64,000 bases of DNA from Emticicia sp051209875 (GCF_051209875.1 NZ_JBNTQY010000001.1:930001-994000); one strand, 5' to 3'. Positions 43,527-53,681 are shown, counted from the first letter of the stretch. Translations and numbers: made by a program. Notes: generated by a model not told the origin, from the sequence alone.

Positions 43527-44552
43527 ATGGAATTGAAAAATGATTTAATTATACGTGCCGCCAAGGGCGAGCGTGTGGAGCGAGTACCGGTATGGATGAT
43601 GCGTCAAGCGGGGCGAATTTTGCCAGAATACCGTGCGGTACGTGAAAAAGCAGGAAGCTTTATAAAATTGGCAACAACCCCTGAGTTAGCTGCTGAAGTA
43701 ACGATTCAGCCTGTTGATATTTTGGGTGTTGATGCAGCGATTATTTTTTCTGATATTTTGGTTGTACCAGAAGCAATGGGTTTGCCTTATGAAATGTTGG
43801 AAGCCAAAGGTCCAATTTTCCCAAAAGTAATACATACAAAAAAAGATATAGATGCTTTAAAAATAGCCAATCCTGAAAAAGAATTGTCGTATGTTTTGAA
43901 AGCAATTGATATTGTTAAAAAAGAGTTAAATGGGAGAGTGCCGTTGATTGGTTTTGCAGGAGCTCCGTTTACTATTTTTTGCTATATGGTTGAAGGTAAA
44001 GGTTCTAAAACATTTTCAATTGCTAAAAAAATGCTTTATTCTGAACCAGAATTAGCACATGCTTTACTCCAAAAAATCACCGATACTACCATTGCATATT
44101 TGAAAGCCCAAGCCAAACATGGAGCTGACTTAGTACAGATTTTTGACTCTTGGGCGGGAATCCTTTCTCCTGATCAATATCGCAAGTTTTCATTGCCTTA
44201 TATTGCTCAAATTTGCAATGCAATCAATGAAGTTCCCGTTACAGTTTTTGCCAAAGGAGCATTTTTTGCCCGTAAAGAGATGTCAAATTTAAACTGTCAG
44301 GTAATAGGCTTAGATTGGAATATGGATATTAGTGAGTCTCGACGCATGATTCCACATAAAACTTTGCAAGGAAATCTTGACCCATGTGTGTTGTATGGTT
44401 CTTTCAAAGAGATTGAAAAACACACCAAAAAGATGATTAAAAACTTTGGTGGACAAAAATATATTGCCAATTTAGGGCATGGCGTATATCCTGATACCGA
44501 CCCTGATAAAGTGAAGTGTTTTATTGATACTGTAAAAAATTATACGATTTGA
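43527..44552 (+). CDS. hemE: Uroporphyrinogen decarboxylase
   Basis: 341 residues, the normal length. Catalyses the four decarboxylations of uroporphyrinogen III to coproporphyrinogen III in haem synthesis, in the cytoplasm, without a cofactor. The N-terminal signature PVWMMRQAGRILPEYRAVRE and the second signature around GFAGAPFTIFCYMVEGKGSK are intact, as are FSDILVVPEAMG and ANLGHGVYPDTDPDKV near the end. No other haem genes are nearby, as is usual in Cytophagales. Its promoter box lies immediately before the ATG. Confidence 0.97.
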   Translation: MELKNDLIIRAAKGERVERVPVWMMRQAGRILPEYRAVREKAGSFIKLATTPELAAEVTIQPVDILGVDAAIIFSDILVVPEAMGLPYEMLEAKGPIFPKVIHTKKDIDALKIANPEKELSYVLKAIDIVKKELNGRVPLIGFAGAPFTIFCYMVEGKGSKTFSIAKKMLYSEPELAHALLQKITDTTIAYLKAQAKHGADLVQIFDSWAGILSPDQYRKFSLPYIAQICNAINEVPVTVFAKGAFFARKEMSNLNCQVIGLDWNMDISESRRMIPHKTLQGNLDPCVLYGSFKEIEKHTKKMIKNFGGQKYIANLGHGVYPDTDPDKVKCFIDTVKNYTI

Positions 44553-44604
44553 TTCATATCAACCTTGTGGTATCTGAGCGTAGAAAAGAGATGACAGAAG
44601 GGTA

Positions 44605-44647
44605 AAAAAAGTTGTGGCACGTTTCAAAAACGTGCCACAACTTTTTT
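44605..44647. terminator. Bidirectional terminator between hemE and the epimerase gene
   Basis: AAAAAAGTTGTGGCACGTTT pairs with AAACGTGCCACAACTTTTTT, giving a near-perfect 20-bp stem with T runs on both strands, between convergent genes. Confidence 0.9.
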
Positions 44648-44661
44648 TATTGCCAATCTTT

Positions 44662-45729
44662 TTATTTCAAAATAGGTTCTAAATCTGCTCTATTGTCAGT
44701 AATCCATTGCGTAATATCTTTTACAATTTGTTCAACTCCAATTTCTGGTTTCCAACCTGTCAAAGCAGTGACTTTTGAGTTATCTGTAATGTACAAGCGA
44801 ATATCAGCTGGTCTATTTTCTGCTATTTTGGTAATTGGGATGGTTTTCCCAGTAACTCTCTGACATATTTCGGTCAATTCTTGTAAAGAAACACTTACCT
44901 CAACACCTCCACCTGCATTTAGTATTTCACCATTTACTTTATCAATATTGTGCAATTGCCAGTCTATCAAGCGATAAAGATCGTCAATGTGCATGATGTC
45001 ACGGGTTTGCTTACCTTCGCCACCATAACCAATATAAGATAGTTTTTGCTCAAAGAAATGTTTGGCAATCCAAAGCACCATTACACCCTGATCAACTTTT
45101 CCCATTTGCCAAGGGCCAGTCAAGACACCACAACGATTGATAACAGTTTTTAAATTATAAAATTCGTTATATTCCTGAATAATTAACTCTGATGCCAATT
45201 TGGTTGTTCCGTAAAGTGATCTTGCTCCATCCAATGGAAAATCTTCCGCAATACCTTTAGAGGAAACGCCTTTAATAGTTTGATTATCAGTGAGTTCAAA
45301 ACGAGTTTCTTGTTCTATAAAATCCAATGTTTCAATGGTTTTTATAGGATAAACTCGGCTTGTTGAAAGAAATATAAATTCGGCTTTACATCTGACTGCA
45401 TAGTTGAGGCAATTGACTGTTCCAAATAAATTAGTATTGATTAGATAGTCAGGAGTGCCCCCATTGATTCCAGCCAAAACAGAAGGCTCGGCAGAGGCTT
45501 CAATGACAGTATCAACTATCGGAAGAGCATCGAAATCTTCTTTACTTCGAATATCTCCATGAATAAAATTGATATCAGCTTTGCCCAAACGAGCTACATT
45601 TAACTCAGAACCTTTACGGCGTAGGTTATCAAGACAATAGATTTCGTAAGATGGATAATTTTTTTTGAGTGAAATGGCAAGTGCTGAACCAACAAACCCA
45701 GCTCCACCAGTAATTAAGATTTTTTTCAT
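44662..45729 (-). CDS. NAD-dependent sugar epimerase, CDP-paratose 2-epimerase-like
   Basis: 355 residues of the extended SDR family. The NAD motif GGAGFVG is at 8-14; the catalytic triad is S122/S124-region (FLSTSRVYP) with Y173 and K177 in SLYGTTKLASE. The combination of CLDNLRRKGSELNVARL, HGDIRSKEDF and GPWQMGKVDQGVMVLWIA is typical of CDP-paratose 2-epimerase (RfbE/Tyv type), which makes CDP-tyvelose for O-antigen; related enzymes act on other NDP-sugars. No other O-antigen genes lie nearby, so the exact substrate is uncertain. Length is close to the family's usual 340-350. Lies 66 bp downstream of kup on the same strand. Confidence 0.85.
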   Translation of the reverse strand: MKKILITGGAGFVGSALAISLKKNYPSYEIYCLDNLRRKGSELNVARLGKADINFIHGDIRSKEDFDALPIVDTVIEASAEPSVLAGINGGTPDYLINTNLFGTVNCLNYAVRCKAEFIFLSTSRVYPIKTIETLDFIEQETRFELTDNQTIKGVSSKGIAEDFPLDGARSLYGTTKLASELIIQEYNEFYNLKTVINRCGVLTGPWQMGKVDQGVMVLWIAKHFFEQKLSYIGYGGEGKQTRDIMHIDDLYRLIDWQLHNIDKVNGEILNAGGGVEVSVSLQELTEICQRVTGKTIPITKIAENRPADIRLYITDNSKVTALTGWKPEIGVEQIVKDITQWITDNRADLEPILK

Positions 45730-45795
45730 GTAAGATGATTAAAAATAAAACATAAAGAAGCATTACGCTTTATGTTGTTTTGATATGATTTTTTC

Positions 45796-47796
45796 TCAAT
45801 GCCCATTACCAGTCCAAGGGATACGTTTGAGATTAATATTATCCAAAGCTTTAATAACAAAAGGAACTTTTTCGACTTTTACCGCACTGCTGTCAAGACC
45901 GAACCATTTATCTTCTGAAGGAGTATATTGTTTAATAAAGAAATAAGCTCGCATTACTAAACCTTCCCAAAAAGGCAACTCATTTTCATAAGACAAGAAT
46001 CTTTCGAGAACGACAAAACGGAAGTCTCCAATGACATTATGTTTATTTAAAGACTCATAACGGCTACGAATATCTACTTCACCACATTTTACCATATCTT
46101 CCAAAACTCGACGGAAATAAAGGTTTATTTTATGAGGAACTCTAAATCCTAAACGGAAATTTACTTTATACACATCATCTTCTGCAACAGTCATAACTTT
46201 ATACTCCATTGTGTATGGGTCGTCAACAGTATCTACGTGAACAAACCAATATACATCGGCACGTTTTGGACGTTTTTGGAATATAGAATAAATAATTTTA
46301 TTTTCAATCTCAGAAGCTCGACCAGCATTACTTAAAAAAACCAAGTGTGTAGCATATTTTGGAACAGTAATATCTGCACTTAACTCTTGGAGTGATTCGG
46401 TATATTTATCTAATTTCTCGTATTCAGTCAATCGGGCTTTTATTCTAAATGCCCTAATCCAAATATACATAACCAAAGCAATGATACCTGCAATAATTAA
46501 AGAGACATAACCACCATGTGGGAATTTTTGAAGGTTGGCAATTAAGAAAGAGACTTCAATACAAGTGTAAATCGCAATAAATAGGATTATTCCCCAAATA
46601 TTGAATTTTTTGGCATATAAATAATATGCCATTAGCATGGTAGTCATTAGCATGGTCATTGTAATTGCCAAACCATAAGCAGCCTCCATAGCTGTTGATT
46701 CACGGAAGTAAAGAACAACGCCCACACAACCTATCCAAAGCAAAATATTAATGCTTGGTACATAGATTTGACCCTTTTGATCAGAAGGATAATTAACTTT
46801 AATTTTCGGCCAAAAGTTTAGACGAATTGCTTCAGAAATTAAAGTAAACGATCCACTTATTAAGGCTTGACTGGCAATAATAGCTGCCGAAGTAGCAATA
46901 AAAATACCAAAAGGTAAAAACCATTCAGACATTAGATTATAGAAAGGATTTCTATCACCGAGCATTTGTCCATTAAGGCTCATTACATACACCCCTTGCC
47001 CGAAATAATTAAGCAACAAACAAATTTTAACAAAAATCCAACTAATACGAATATTTCCACGACCGCAGTGTCCCAAATCCGAATAAAGAGCCTCGGCTCC
47101 AGTTGTACATAAAAAAACCGAACCTAAAATCCAGAAACCCCCAGGATGATGCACCAATAATTCAAAGGCATAATAAGGATTTAATGCTTTCAAGACACTT
47201 AAATCTTTGGCTATCCACAAACCTCCTAAAACCGCCAACATTGAGAACCAAGCCAACATAAAGGGGCCAAATAGGTATCCCACTTTTTTTGTACCAAAAA
47301 TTTGAACAATAAATAGCATTGATATAATAGCAATAACTATCTTGACAATGGTATCTTGTTGAATGTTAGGAAATTTGATCCGAAGCCCTTCAATGGCCGA
47401 TGCCACTGAAATTGGGGGAGTAATGATACCATCGGCAAGCAAGGCACTCGCTCCAATAATTGCAGGGACAGTAAGCCAGCGTGCGTGGCGGCGAACAAGA
47501 GCAAAAAGGGCTAATATGCCACCTTCTCCACGGTTATCAGCACGTAGGGTTAAGATAACGTACTTGATGGTTGTTTGCATGGTGAGTGTCCAAAACACAC
47601 ATGATAATGCCCCTAAAATAATTTCCTCATTAATCGGCTCTGTACCTGCGATAGCTTTTAAAACGTAAAGTGGAGATGTACCAATATCGCCATAAATAAT
47701 TCCCATAGCGATGAGTAACCCAGCAGCAGAAACTTTGTCAAGATTGTGGTGATGGTGTCCGTTGCCGTTACCATTTACCAATTGATTCACTTCCAT
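45796..47796 (-). CDS. kup: Kup-family potassium uptake transporter
   Basis: 666 residues, full length. The N-terminus is Asn/Gly/His-rich (NGNGNGHHHHN), followed by the KUP signature AMGIIYGDIGTSPLYVLKAI, twelve hydrophobic segments to about residue 450, and a C-terminal cytoplasmic domain of about 200 residues (THLVFLSNAGRASEIENKI). Conserved stretches include LRADNRGEGGILALFALV and GAEALYSDLGHCGRGNIRISW. The protein imports K+ with protons in the inner membrane. A TATATTTG box lies 28 bp before ATG 47796. Confidence 0.96.
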   Translation of the reverse strand: MEVNQLVNGNGNGHHHHNLDKVSAAGLLIAMGIIYGDIGTSPLYVLKAIAGTEPINEEIILGALSCVFWTLTMQTTIKYVILTLRADNRGEGGILALFALVRRHARWLTVPAIIGASALLADGIITPPISVASAIEGLRIKFPNIQQDTIVKIVIAIISMLFIVQIFGTKKVGYLFGPFMLAWFSMLAVLGGLWIAKDLSVLKALNPYYAFELLVHHPGGFWILGSVFLCTTGAEALYSDLGHCGRGNIRISWIFVKICLLLNYFGQGVYVMSLNGQMLGDRNPFYNLMSEWFLPFGIFIATSAAIIASQALISGSFTLISEAIRLNFWPKIKVNYPSDQKGQIYVPSINILLWIGCVGVVLYFRESTAMEAAYGLAITMTMLMTTMLMAYYLYAKKFNIWGIILFIAIYTCIEVSFLIANLQKFPHGGYVSLIIAGIIALVMYIWIRAFRIKARLTEYEKLDKYTESLQELSADITVPKYATHLVFLSNAGRASEIENKIIYSIFQKRPKRADVYWFVHVDTVDDPYTMEYKVMTVAEDDVYKVNFRLGFRVPHKINLYFRRVLEDMVKCGEVDIRSRYESLNKHNVIGDFRFVVLERFLSYENELPFWEGLVMRAYFFIKQYTPSEDKWFGLDSSAVKVEKVPFVIKALDNINLKRIPWTGNGH

Positions 47797-47823
47797 TTAA
47801 TAAAAAATTATGAAAAAAGTTTG

Positions 47824-47831
47824 CAAATATA
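47824..47831 (-). promoter_or_regulatory. -7 promoter box TATATTTG of kup
   Basis: Minus-strand TATATTTG fits TAnnTTTG, 27 bp before ATG 47796. Confidence 0.45.
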
Positions 47832-47978
47832 GGTCTTCATAATGAATTAGTAGAAATTTTGAATAAAAATGTTTTAATAAGTCACATAGATTTGCAACTT
47901 TTGACTAAATTTAATGAACATTTTTTCTTTACTCATCTAAATCAGGTACAGCAAACAATAAAACTTTGATAATCAATC

Positions 47979-48761
47979 ATGTACGAAAATATAATATTTG
48001 ATATTTCTGGGCCTATCGCCACGATCACACTTAATCGTCCACAAGTCTATAATGCACTCAGTACAGCCTTAATAAGAGAAATTACTCAAGCAATAGAAGT
48101 AGCAGCAAATGAAGATGCCATCAGAGTAATTATTTTGACAGGCTCGGGAGACAAAGCCTTCTGTTCGGGTGCAGATTTGAAAGCAGGGATGGATGCTGGC
48201 CTTACCTCACTTGGTGAATCTTTGAGAGAGAACTATAACCCAATGATTCTGGCTATCAGAAATGCTGAAAAGCCAGTAATATGTCGGATGAATGGTGTGG
48301 CAGCGGGGGCAGGAATGTCCTTAGCATTATCATGTGATATTATTATCGCCAATAAAGAGGCATATATGAGCGAACTTTTCGTAGGAATTGGACTAATGCC
48401 TGATGCAGGGTCTATGTTTTTTTTACCAAGAATTGTAGGACTTCAAAAGGCATTTGAACTATGTAGCACTGGTCGAAAAATTTATATGGATGAAGCTTTG
48501 AATTTAGGGTTAGTAAGTAAAATAATTCCTTATGAAGAATTAGATCAAGCTGTTGCGGAATTGGTAAGTTATTATAAAACAGCTCCAACTAAAGCCATCG
48601 GGAAGATGAAAAAAGTGCTAAATCAGTCATTCAATAGCTCAATTGATAAGATTTTAGAGCATGAGGCCAATAATCAAGATATTTTGGGAAAGACACATGA
48701 TTTTGCCGAAGGAGTAATGGCTTTTTTACAAAAGAGAAAGCCTGCTTTTAGAGGTAAATAG
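47979..48761 (+). CDS. Enoyl-CoA hydratase/isomerase family protein
   Basis: 260 residues, normal for the crotonase family, cytoplasmic. Oxyanion-hole stretches are ITLNRPQVYNALS, FCSGADLKAGMDAG and CRMNGVAAGAGMSLALSCDI. The glutamate positions of classical hydratases fall around YMSELFVGIGLMPDAGSMFF, where the second Glu is replaced by Asp (MPDAGS), the pattern typical of PaaG-like isomerases and enoyl-CoA isomerases. So it may isomerise a CoA thioester (fatty acid or aromatic breakdown) and not hydrate it; this is inference. A hairpin (AACCTTGC/GCAAGGTT, 48773-48797) follows the stop. Confidence 0.9.
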   Translation: MYENIIFDISGPIATITLNRPQVYNALSTALIREITQAIEVAANEDAIRVIILTGSGDKAFCSGADLKAGMDAGLTSLGESLRENYNPMILAIRNAEKPVICRMNGVAAGAGMSLALSCDIIIANKEAYMSELFVGIGLMPDAGSMFFLPRIVGLQKAFELCSTGRKIYMDEALNLGLVSKIIPYEELDQAVAELVSYYKTAPTKAIGKMKKVLNQSFNSSIDKILEHEANNQDILGKTHDFAEGVMAFLQKRKPAFRGK

Positions 48762-48838
48762 TAGCCAAATGTAACCTTGCTTACGTTTTGCAAGGTTTAT
48801 AATATAGCTGCAGCATACAAACCTATTATGAAATTATA

Positions 48839-51800
48839 ATGATACGTAGTTTTACTATTTTTATCATCACCATCATTTTAGCTTCAATTAATGTTGAAGC
48901 TCAATTGCCTGATGGATTTGTTGACCAACTACATTCCAGTGATTGGCAAGCTCCAACAGGATTAACATTTGATGCCAGTGGAAAAATGTATGTTTGGGAA
49001 AAAGATGGAAGGGTATATATAGTAAAAAATAATGAAAAAACCCTTTTTATTGATATATCAGAAGAGGTAGCCACTTATGGAGATTATGGGATATTGGGTT
49101 TTGCTTTAGACCCAAACTTCATGACTAATGGCTATGTATATCTATATTATATTGTAGATAGGTATTATTTACTGCATTATGGAGAAGAAGAATATGACCC
49201 ATACATGTCTTGGGAAGGAGCGACGATTGCACGAGTTACAAGATACACTGCTCCCCAACCAGCCATTCCAAATGCTGTTGATTATAAGAGTCGATTAGTA
49301 TTAATAGGTGAAACCAAATCAACAGGTTTTCCAATTACTGGAACAAATCACGGAGGAGGGGGTATGGCTTTTGCCAATGATGGGACTTTATTTGTTAGCT
49401 GTGGTGATGGAGGATTAGGTGCTGATTATGATGCTGACGCTTTGGCTGATGGAATCATAACAGAGGCCGAAAATGTAGAGGATAGAGTTTATCGATGTCA
49501 ATTGATTAATTCTTTAAATGGGAAAATTGTTAGAATTGACCCTAAAACGGGTAATGGCCTTTCAAATAACCCTTATTTTGATGCAGAACATCCCCGTTCT
49601 GCTCAGTCTAGGGTCTGGGCTTTAGGTTTTAGAAACCCATTCAGGATTGCCGTCAAACCAAACTCTGGTATGCCTGGCATATTATATGTTGGAGATGTAG
49701 GTTGGAACAGTCGTGAAGAAGTGAATATTGTTACAATGAAGGGGCAAAATTTTGGATGGCCTATTTATGAAGGTCTTGATTTGATAACGCCTTGGACTAA
49801 TCCAATATATATACCAGAAAGTTATCAAAAACCAATCGTTGAGTGGAGTCATATTGATGAGAATAGTCCAACTGTTGGGACGGCAAAAGTCCTCATCAAT
49901 AATATAATCAGTGAGGTTGGCTCTACAGAGTTTCCTGGCCTGAGTTTCAGTGGTTCATGTTCAATAGGGGGTGTTTGGTATAAAGGAACTACTTACCCTG
50001 AAGAATTCAAGAATACTTATATATTTGCAGATTTTACCTCTGGTTGGATAAAGAGCTTTTCCTTTGATAATAATGAAAATCCTACCTCTTTTCGAAACCT
50101 ACACACCTCGGCAGTAGGAGCAGTGGGTATGGCTTACAATCCTGTTGATGAATCTATTTATTATTTAAAATTAGGTTTCAATCAAAGTGATCCAATCGAA
50201 ATACGTAAAATAAGCTATGGTATATCCAATGTGCCACCAGTGGCAAAATTTACACTTACTTCTTCTTATGGAGTATCTCCATTATCAATTTCATTTGATG
50301 CCTCTGCCTCAAATGACTATGAGAATGCAAACCTAACATATACTTGGGACTTTGGGGACGGCAATACAGATACAGGTATAAATGTTACGCACGTGTACGA
50401 TAATCACTCGGCTGAACCTCAGATATATGAAGTTTTCTTGACTGTAACTGACCAAGAAGGACTGTCAAATACTACATCCACAGTTATTTCTTTAAATAAT
50501 ACCCCGCCGATTATTCACTCTACAAGCGTCGATAGTGTTAATGTTTTTTCTAATAATAATAATGATTTAATAAGTTTATCAGCACAAGTATCTGACAATG
50601 AAGAACTTACCAATCACCTTACTTATAGATGGATGGTTCGTTTATACCACGATGAACACTCGCATCCACAGCTAGATGTAACAAGAGCTACATCACAAGT
50701 AAGTCTTGGGCAAGTACCATGTGATGGACATTTATACTTTTATCGAGTTACATTAATTGTCTCAGATTCCTATGGTCTATCAGCTACTTATATAAAGGAT
50801 ATTTATCCTAATTGTAGTCCATCAGATACCATTCCTCCTGAAATTCCAATTTTAAAGTCTTTTGATAGTAAGATTAAGTCCTTCAAGTTATCATGGAACA
50901 ATGTTTATGATAATGTTGGTGTGAATTCTTATGAAGTTTTTATTAATGGTATTTCTCAAGGGCTGCTGAATGCCCAAACATTATCTTATCAATATATTTC
51001 AGCAACGAGTATCATCAATAAAGTATTTGAATGTTATATAAAAGTACGAGACTTGGCAGGAAATATAAGTATAAGCTCTAAACTTAAATTTACCCATAGT
51101 AGTAGTTTTGAACGAGCAATCGTATATTTATCGGATCTGCTACCAAGTAGTATCATTAATGGTTTTGGACCAATAGAGATAGATCATAGCAATGGACAAG
51201 ATGAGGTAAATGATGGTTCAATAATAACTTTAAATGGAGTTACTTATAGCAAAGGAATCGGGGTTCATGCTGGCTCTGAAATAATATATGATATACCAGC
51301 ACATACATATAAAACCTTTAGTGTAAAAATTGGTATTGATGATGAGATAGCTGATGGAGATTGTGGAAGCGTTATATTTAAGGTATATAAAGATGATACA
51401 TTAGCTTTTGCAAGTCCAACAATGTTCCCAAATTCAACAACAATTGACATTCAACTTGATATATCCAATACAGCTCAATTAAAACTTGTGGCCGAATTTT
51501 CTGGAGATGATTATTTTTGCGACCATGGTGATTGGGCTGATGCAAAACTGTTTAAGCTAAATGTTTCAACAGATACTTTACCACCAACAACACCAACAAA
51601 ATTAAGCTATTTCAAACGAACGAATTATTTCCAAATTGATTGGGATGCCTCAAAAGATGAATCTGACGCAGATTTAGATTACGAAATAATCATTGATGAT
51701 GAATTGTTTACTACAACAACGGCCTTAAAAAGTCCATTACCCGTATTGAGTCAAGGTATTCATACAGTTGCGATACAAGCAAAAGATGACGATAATAATA

Positions 51801-52051
51801 GAGCGATTAGTAATAGTATTCGAATAGATTATGGTTTGTGCCAACCAAGTATGGAGCTATTATTTTCTTCAGATAATTTTTTTAATAATACAATTATCTT
51901 GAAGACGTCAGAAATAATTACTGCAAATAATTCAGTTTTAGGAACTTCTAAAGTAACTTATCAAGCTGGCAATAAAATAGAACTTTTACCTGGTTTTAGT
52001 GCAACTTCGGGTAGTGTTTTTACTGCTCAAATTCAAGGATGCAATAATTAA
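48839..52051 (+). CDS. Secreted multidomain sugar dehydrogenase-like protein (GSDH-PKD-NPCBM)
   Basis: 1070 residues with a signal peptide (about 1-21, NVEAQ). Residues about 22-465 are a six-bladed glucose/sorbosone dehydrogenase propeller (GTNHGGGGMAFANDGTLFVS, VWALGFRNPFRIAVKP, GQNFGWPIYEG). A PKD domain follows (about 475-560, TYTWDFGDGNTDTG), then a second PKD/Ig-like region, a fibronectin-like part (about 660-750), an NPCBM carbohydrate-binding domain (about 765-915, GVTYSKGIGVHAG, GDCGSVIFKVYKD), another Ig-like domain, and a C-terminus resembling the 3-coathanger stack (YQAGNKIELLPGFSATSGSV). Probably exported, binding and possibly oxidising plant sugars with PQQ. The cofactor-binding residues cannot be checked by eye. 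Confidence 0.85.
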   Translation: MIRSFTIFIITIILASINVEAQLPDGFVDQLHSSDWQAPTGLTFDASGKMYVWEKDGRVYIVKNNEKTLFIDISEEVATYGDYGILGFALDPNFMTNGYVYLYYIVDRYYLLHYGEEEYDPYMSWEGATIARVTRYTAPQPAIPNAVDYKSRLVLIGETKSTGFPITGTNHGGGGMAFANDGTLFVSCGDGGLGADYDADALADGIITEAENVEDRVYRCQLINSLNGKIVRIDPKTGNGLSNNPYFDAEHPRSAQSRVWALGFRNPFRIAVKPNSGMPGILYVGDVGWNSREEVNIVTMKGQNFGWPIYEGLDLITPWTNPIYIPESYQKPIVEWSHIDENSPTVGTAKVLINNIISEVGSTEFPGLSFSGSCSIGGVWYKGTTYPEEFKNTYIFADFTSGWIKSFSFDNNENPTSFRNLHTSAVGAVGMAYNPVDESIYYLKLGFNQSDPIEIRKISYGISNVPPVAKFTLTSSYGVSPLSISFDASASNDYENANLTYTWDFGDGNTDTGINVTHVYDNHSAEPQIYEVFLTVTDQEGLSNTTSTVISLNNTPPIIHSTSVDSVNVFSNNNNDLISLSAQVSDNEELTNHLTYRWMVRLYHDEHSHPQLDVTRATSQVSLGQVPCDGHLYFYRVTLIVSDSYGLSATYIKDIYPNCSPSDTIPPEIPILKSFDSKIKSFKLSWNNVYDNVGVNSYEVFINGISQGLLNAQTLSYQYISATSIINKVFECYIKVRDLAGNISISSKLKFTHSSSFERAIVYLSDLLPSSIINGFGPIEIDHSNGQDEVNDGSIITLNGVTYSKGIGVHAGSEIIYDIPAHTYKTFSVKIGIDDEIADGDCGSVIFKVYKDDTLAFASPTMFPNSTTIDIQLDISNTAQLKLVAEFSGDDYFCDHGDWADAKLFKLNVSTDTLPPTTPTKLSYFKRTNYFQIDWDASKDESDADLDYEIIIDDELFTTTTALKSPLPVLSQGIHTVAIQAKDDDNNRAISNSIRIDYGLCQPSMELLFSSDNFFNNTIILKTSEIITANNSVLGTSKVTYQAGNKIELLPGFSATSGSVFTAQIQGCNN

Positions 52052-52061
52052 CTTTTTTATG

Positions 52062-52069
52062 TAGTTTTG
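52062..52069 (+). promoter_or_regulatory. Possible -7 box TAGTTTTG
   Basis: TAGTTTTG fits TAnnTTTG, 34 bp before ATG 52104, in the short gap after the 48839 gene. Confidence 0.3.
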
Positions 52070-52103
52070 TGCAAAATGATAACTAACTGTGACTAAAAAA
52101 TCT

Positions 52104-52973
52104 ATGAAAAAAAAATTACTTCTAAAAGTGATGACATTATTGTCATTAATATTTCTGCTTTCTTGCGAAGAGGATGACCTTATCAATGGAGGGAGTAGAA
52201 GTTCATCTAATCCAATAACTCCAACAACGGGTACTACGCCAAATTCAACAAAATGCTATATAAAAGATGTGCTGGAGGTAATTGATGGTGACAAATACAA
52301 GAGTTCTTTCACTTTTAATACTAAAAATTTACTTGAAAAAATTGATAATGATGGTGCAATCACTACTTATACTTATGATGCAGCTAATCATATCACAGGT
52401 ATCTCAATCATTGATGGAAGTGCTAAAGAAACATTTACATATACTTATGATGCTAAAGGAAACATTAGTAATGTGAAGTATGATTCAAAAGATGCCCCCT
52501 ACGATATTTTATTAAAAGAGTATATATTTACAACTAATGCAAGCGGACAGGTTTCAAAAGTGACAGCCATATCGTCTATTTCAAAAGATGCTAATGTTGA
52601 ATATTTATTTGAATATGATACGAAAGGTAATCTCAAAAAATTGAATTTAAATACAGGTGGAACAATAGAAACAATCATTGAAAATCTTACTTTTGATGAT
52701 AAACCAAATGTATATGCTAATGCGGGCTTAAATAAAGTATATATACCCTTAATTATAATTGGAGCTTTTTTTGGCGAAAATTTATCACATTTTATTAATA
52801 CAAATAATATTTTGACCGATAAAAGTATCTCTTTCTTCAGTGCTGAATCCGCTACAACCACTTATAAGTATGAATATACAAAAGAAGGACAACCATCCAA
52901 AAAGACTTATGTAACACTCTCAGGCGTAAGTACAATTAATGGCAGTGAAACATACTCATATCTTTGTAATTAG
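52104..52973 (+). CDS. Lipoprotein with YD/RHS-like repeats, unknown function
   Basis: 289 residues from ATG 52104; the frame is open back to a GTG at 52089, but the ATG gives a clean lipoprotein signal with lipobox LLSC (Cys21). After a Ser/Thr/Pro-rich spacer the protein contains short tyrosine-rich beta repeats (TTYTYDAANHITGISI, FTYTYDAKGNISNVKY, YLFEYDTKGNLKKLNL, TYKYEYTKEGQPSKKTY), like the YD units of RHS proteins but too few for a full shell. Likely surface or outer-membrane associated. Such genes are frequent in Cytophagales as hypothetical lipoproteins. A terminator hairpin follows. Confidence 0.75.
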   Translation: MKKKLLLKVMTLLSLIFLLSCEEDDLINGGSRSSSNPITPTTGTTPNSTKCYIKDVLEVIDGDKYKSSFTFNTKNLLEKIDNDGAITTYTYDAANHITGISIIDGSAKETFTYTYDAKGNISNVKYDSKDAPYDILLKEYIFTTNASGQVSKVTAISSISKDANVEYLFEYDTKGNLKKLNLNTGGTIETIIENLTFDDKPNVYANAGLNKVYIPLIIIGAFFGENLSHFINTNNILTDKSISFFSAESATTTYKYEYTKEGQPSKKTYVTLSGVSTINGSETYSYLCN

Positions 52974-52983
52974 TTTTTAATAT

Positions 52984-53024
52984 AGCAAAATCCACTTAAT
53001 TTTATCAATTGAGTGGATTTTGCT
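52984..53024. terminator. Bidirectional terminator
   Basis: AGCAAAATCCACTTAAT pairs with TTGAGTGGATTTTGCT (near-perfect) between convergent genes. Confidence 0.8.
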
Positions 53025-53038
53025 TGATAAGACTTCAT

Positions 53039-53512
53039 TTACCCTCTAACTAATCCATTTTCACGCAAAAAATGATTGGTCATTACTTCTTTTTCAGGAT
53101 TTAAAACTACTTGCTTTAAAACTTCACAAACAAAAAGCTCATGATCACCAGCATCTGTTGAGTGCAAAACTTTGCATTGGATATAACCGATTGCTTCTGT
53201 CAAATATGGAACTTTTCTTTCGTCAAAGTCATATTTTAGATTTTTAAATTTGTCCAAAATTCTTCCACTTTTTCTACCTAATTTAGTGATTAAATTTGTC
53301 TGTGCCTTAGCTAAAATGTTGATATTGAGTAGCTGTGAAGCTCTAACTAACTCAATTGTATAATCTACTTTATAGAGTGCTACACAAATCAATTTTCCAC
53401 ACATAGCTACTTGCATTACCCATGTTGCAATATTTGCATTCATCTTTCCCTCGTGGGCTGTAGTAATCGAGTGAACGTCATAGTTCTTATATTTTAATAA
53501 GGATTTTGGCAT
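53039..53512 (-). CDS. Flavin reductase-like (FMN-binding) protein
   Basis: 157 residues from ATG 53512 (two codons inside a longer TTG-started frame). The flavin reductase fold is recognisable from VHSITTAHEGKMNANIATWV, MQVAMCGKLICVALYKVDYT, SQLLNINILAKAQTNLI and CKVLHSTDAGDHELFVCEVL; GDHE is the conserved FMN-side motif. Members reduce or bind FMN and supply monooxygenases or act as standalone NAD(P)H:flavin oxidoreductases. No monooxygenase is adjacent, so its partner is unknown. Length is normal. Single gene. Confidence 0.85.
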   Translation of the reverse strand: MPKSLLKYKNYDVHSITTAHEGKMNANIATWVMQVAMCGKLICVALYKVDYTIELVRASQLLNINILAKAQTNLITKLGRKSGRILDKFKNLKYDFDERKVPYLTEAIGYIQCKVLHSTDAGDHELFVCEVLKQVVLNPEKEVMTNHFLRENGLVRG

Positions 53513-53681
53513 ATACAAAAAGGCTTTTTTTTATTAGAACAGCCAAATATGTGATTTGTTTTTAGTAAGTAGAATTTCAATCACTCCAAGCAAAATAAAT
53601 CAAATATTTCTTGGATTTATCCAATAAAAAACCTAGCTTTTCAAAGAAATCAATAAATTATTCACCTAAACTACTTTTAAT

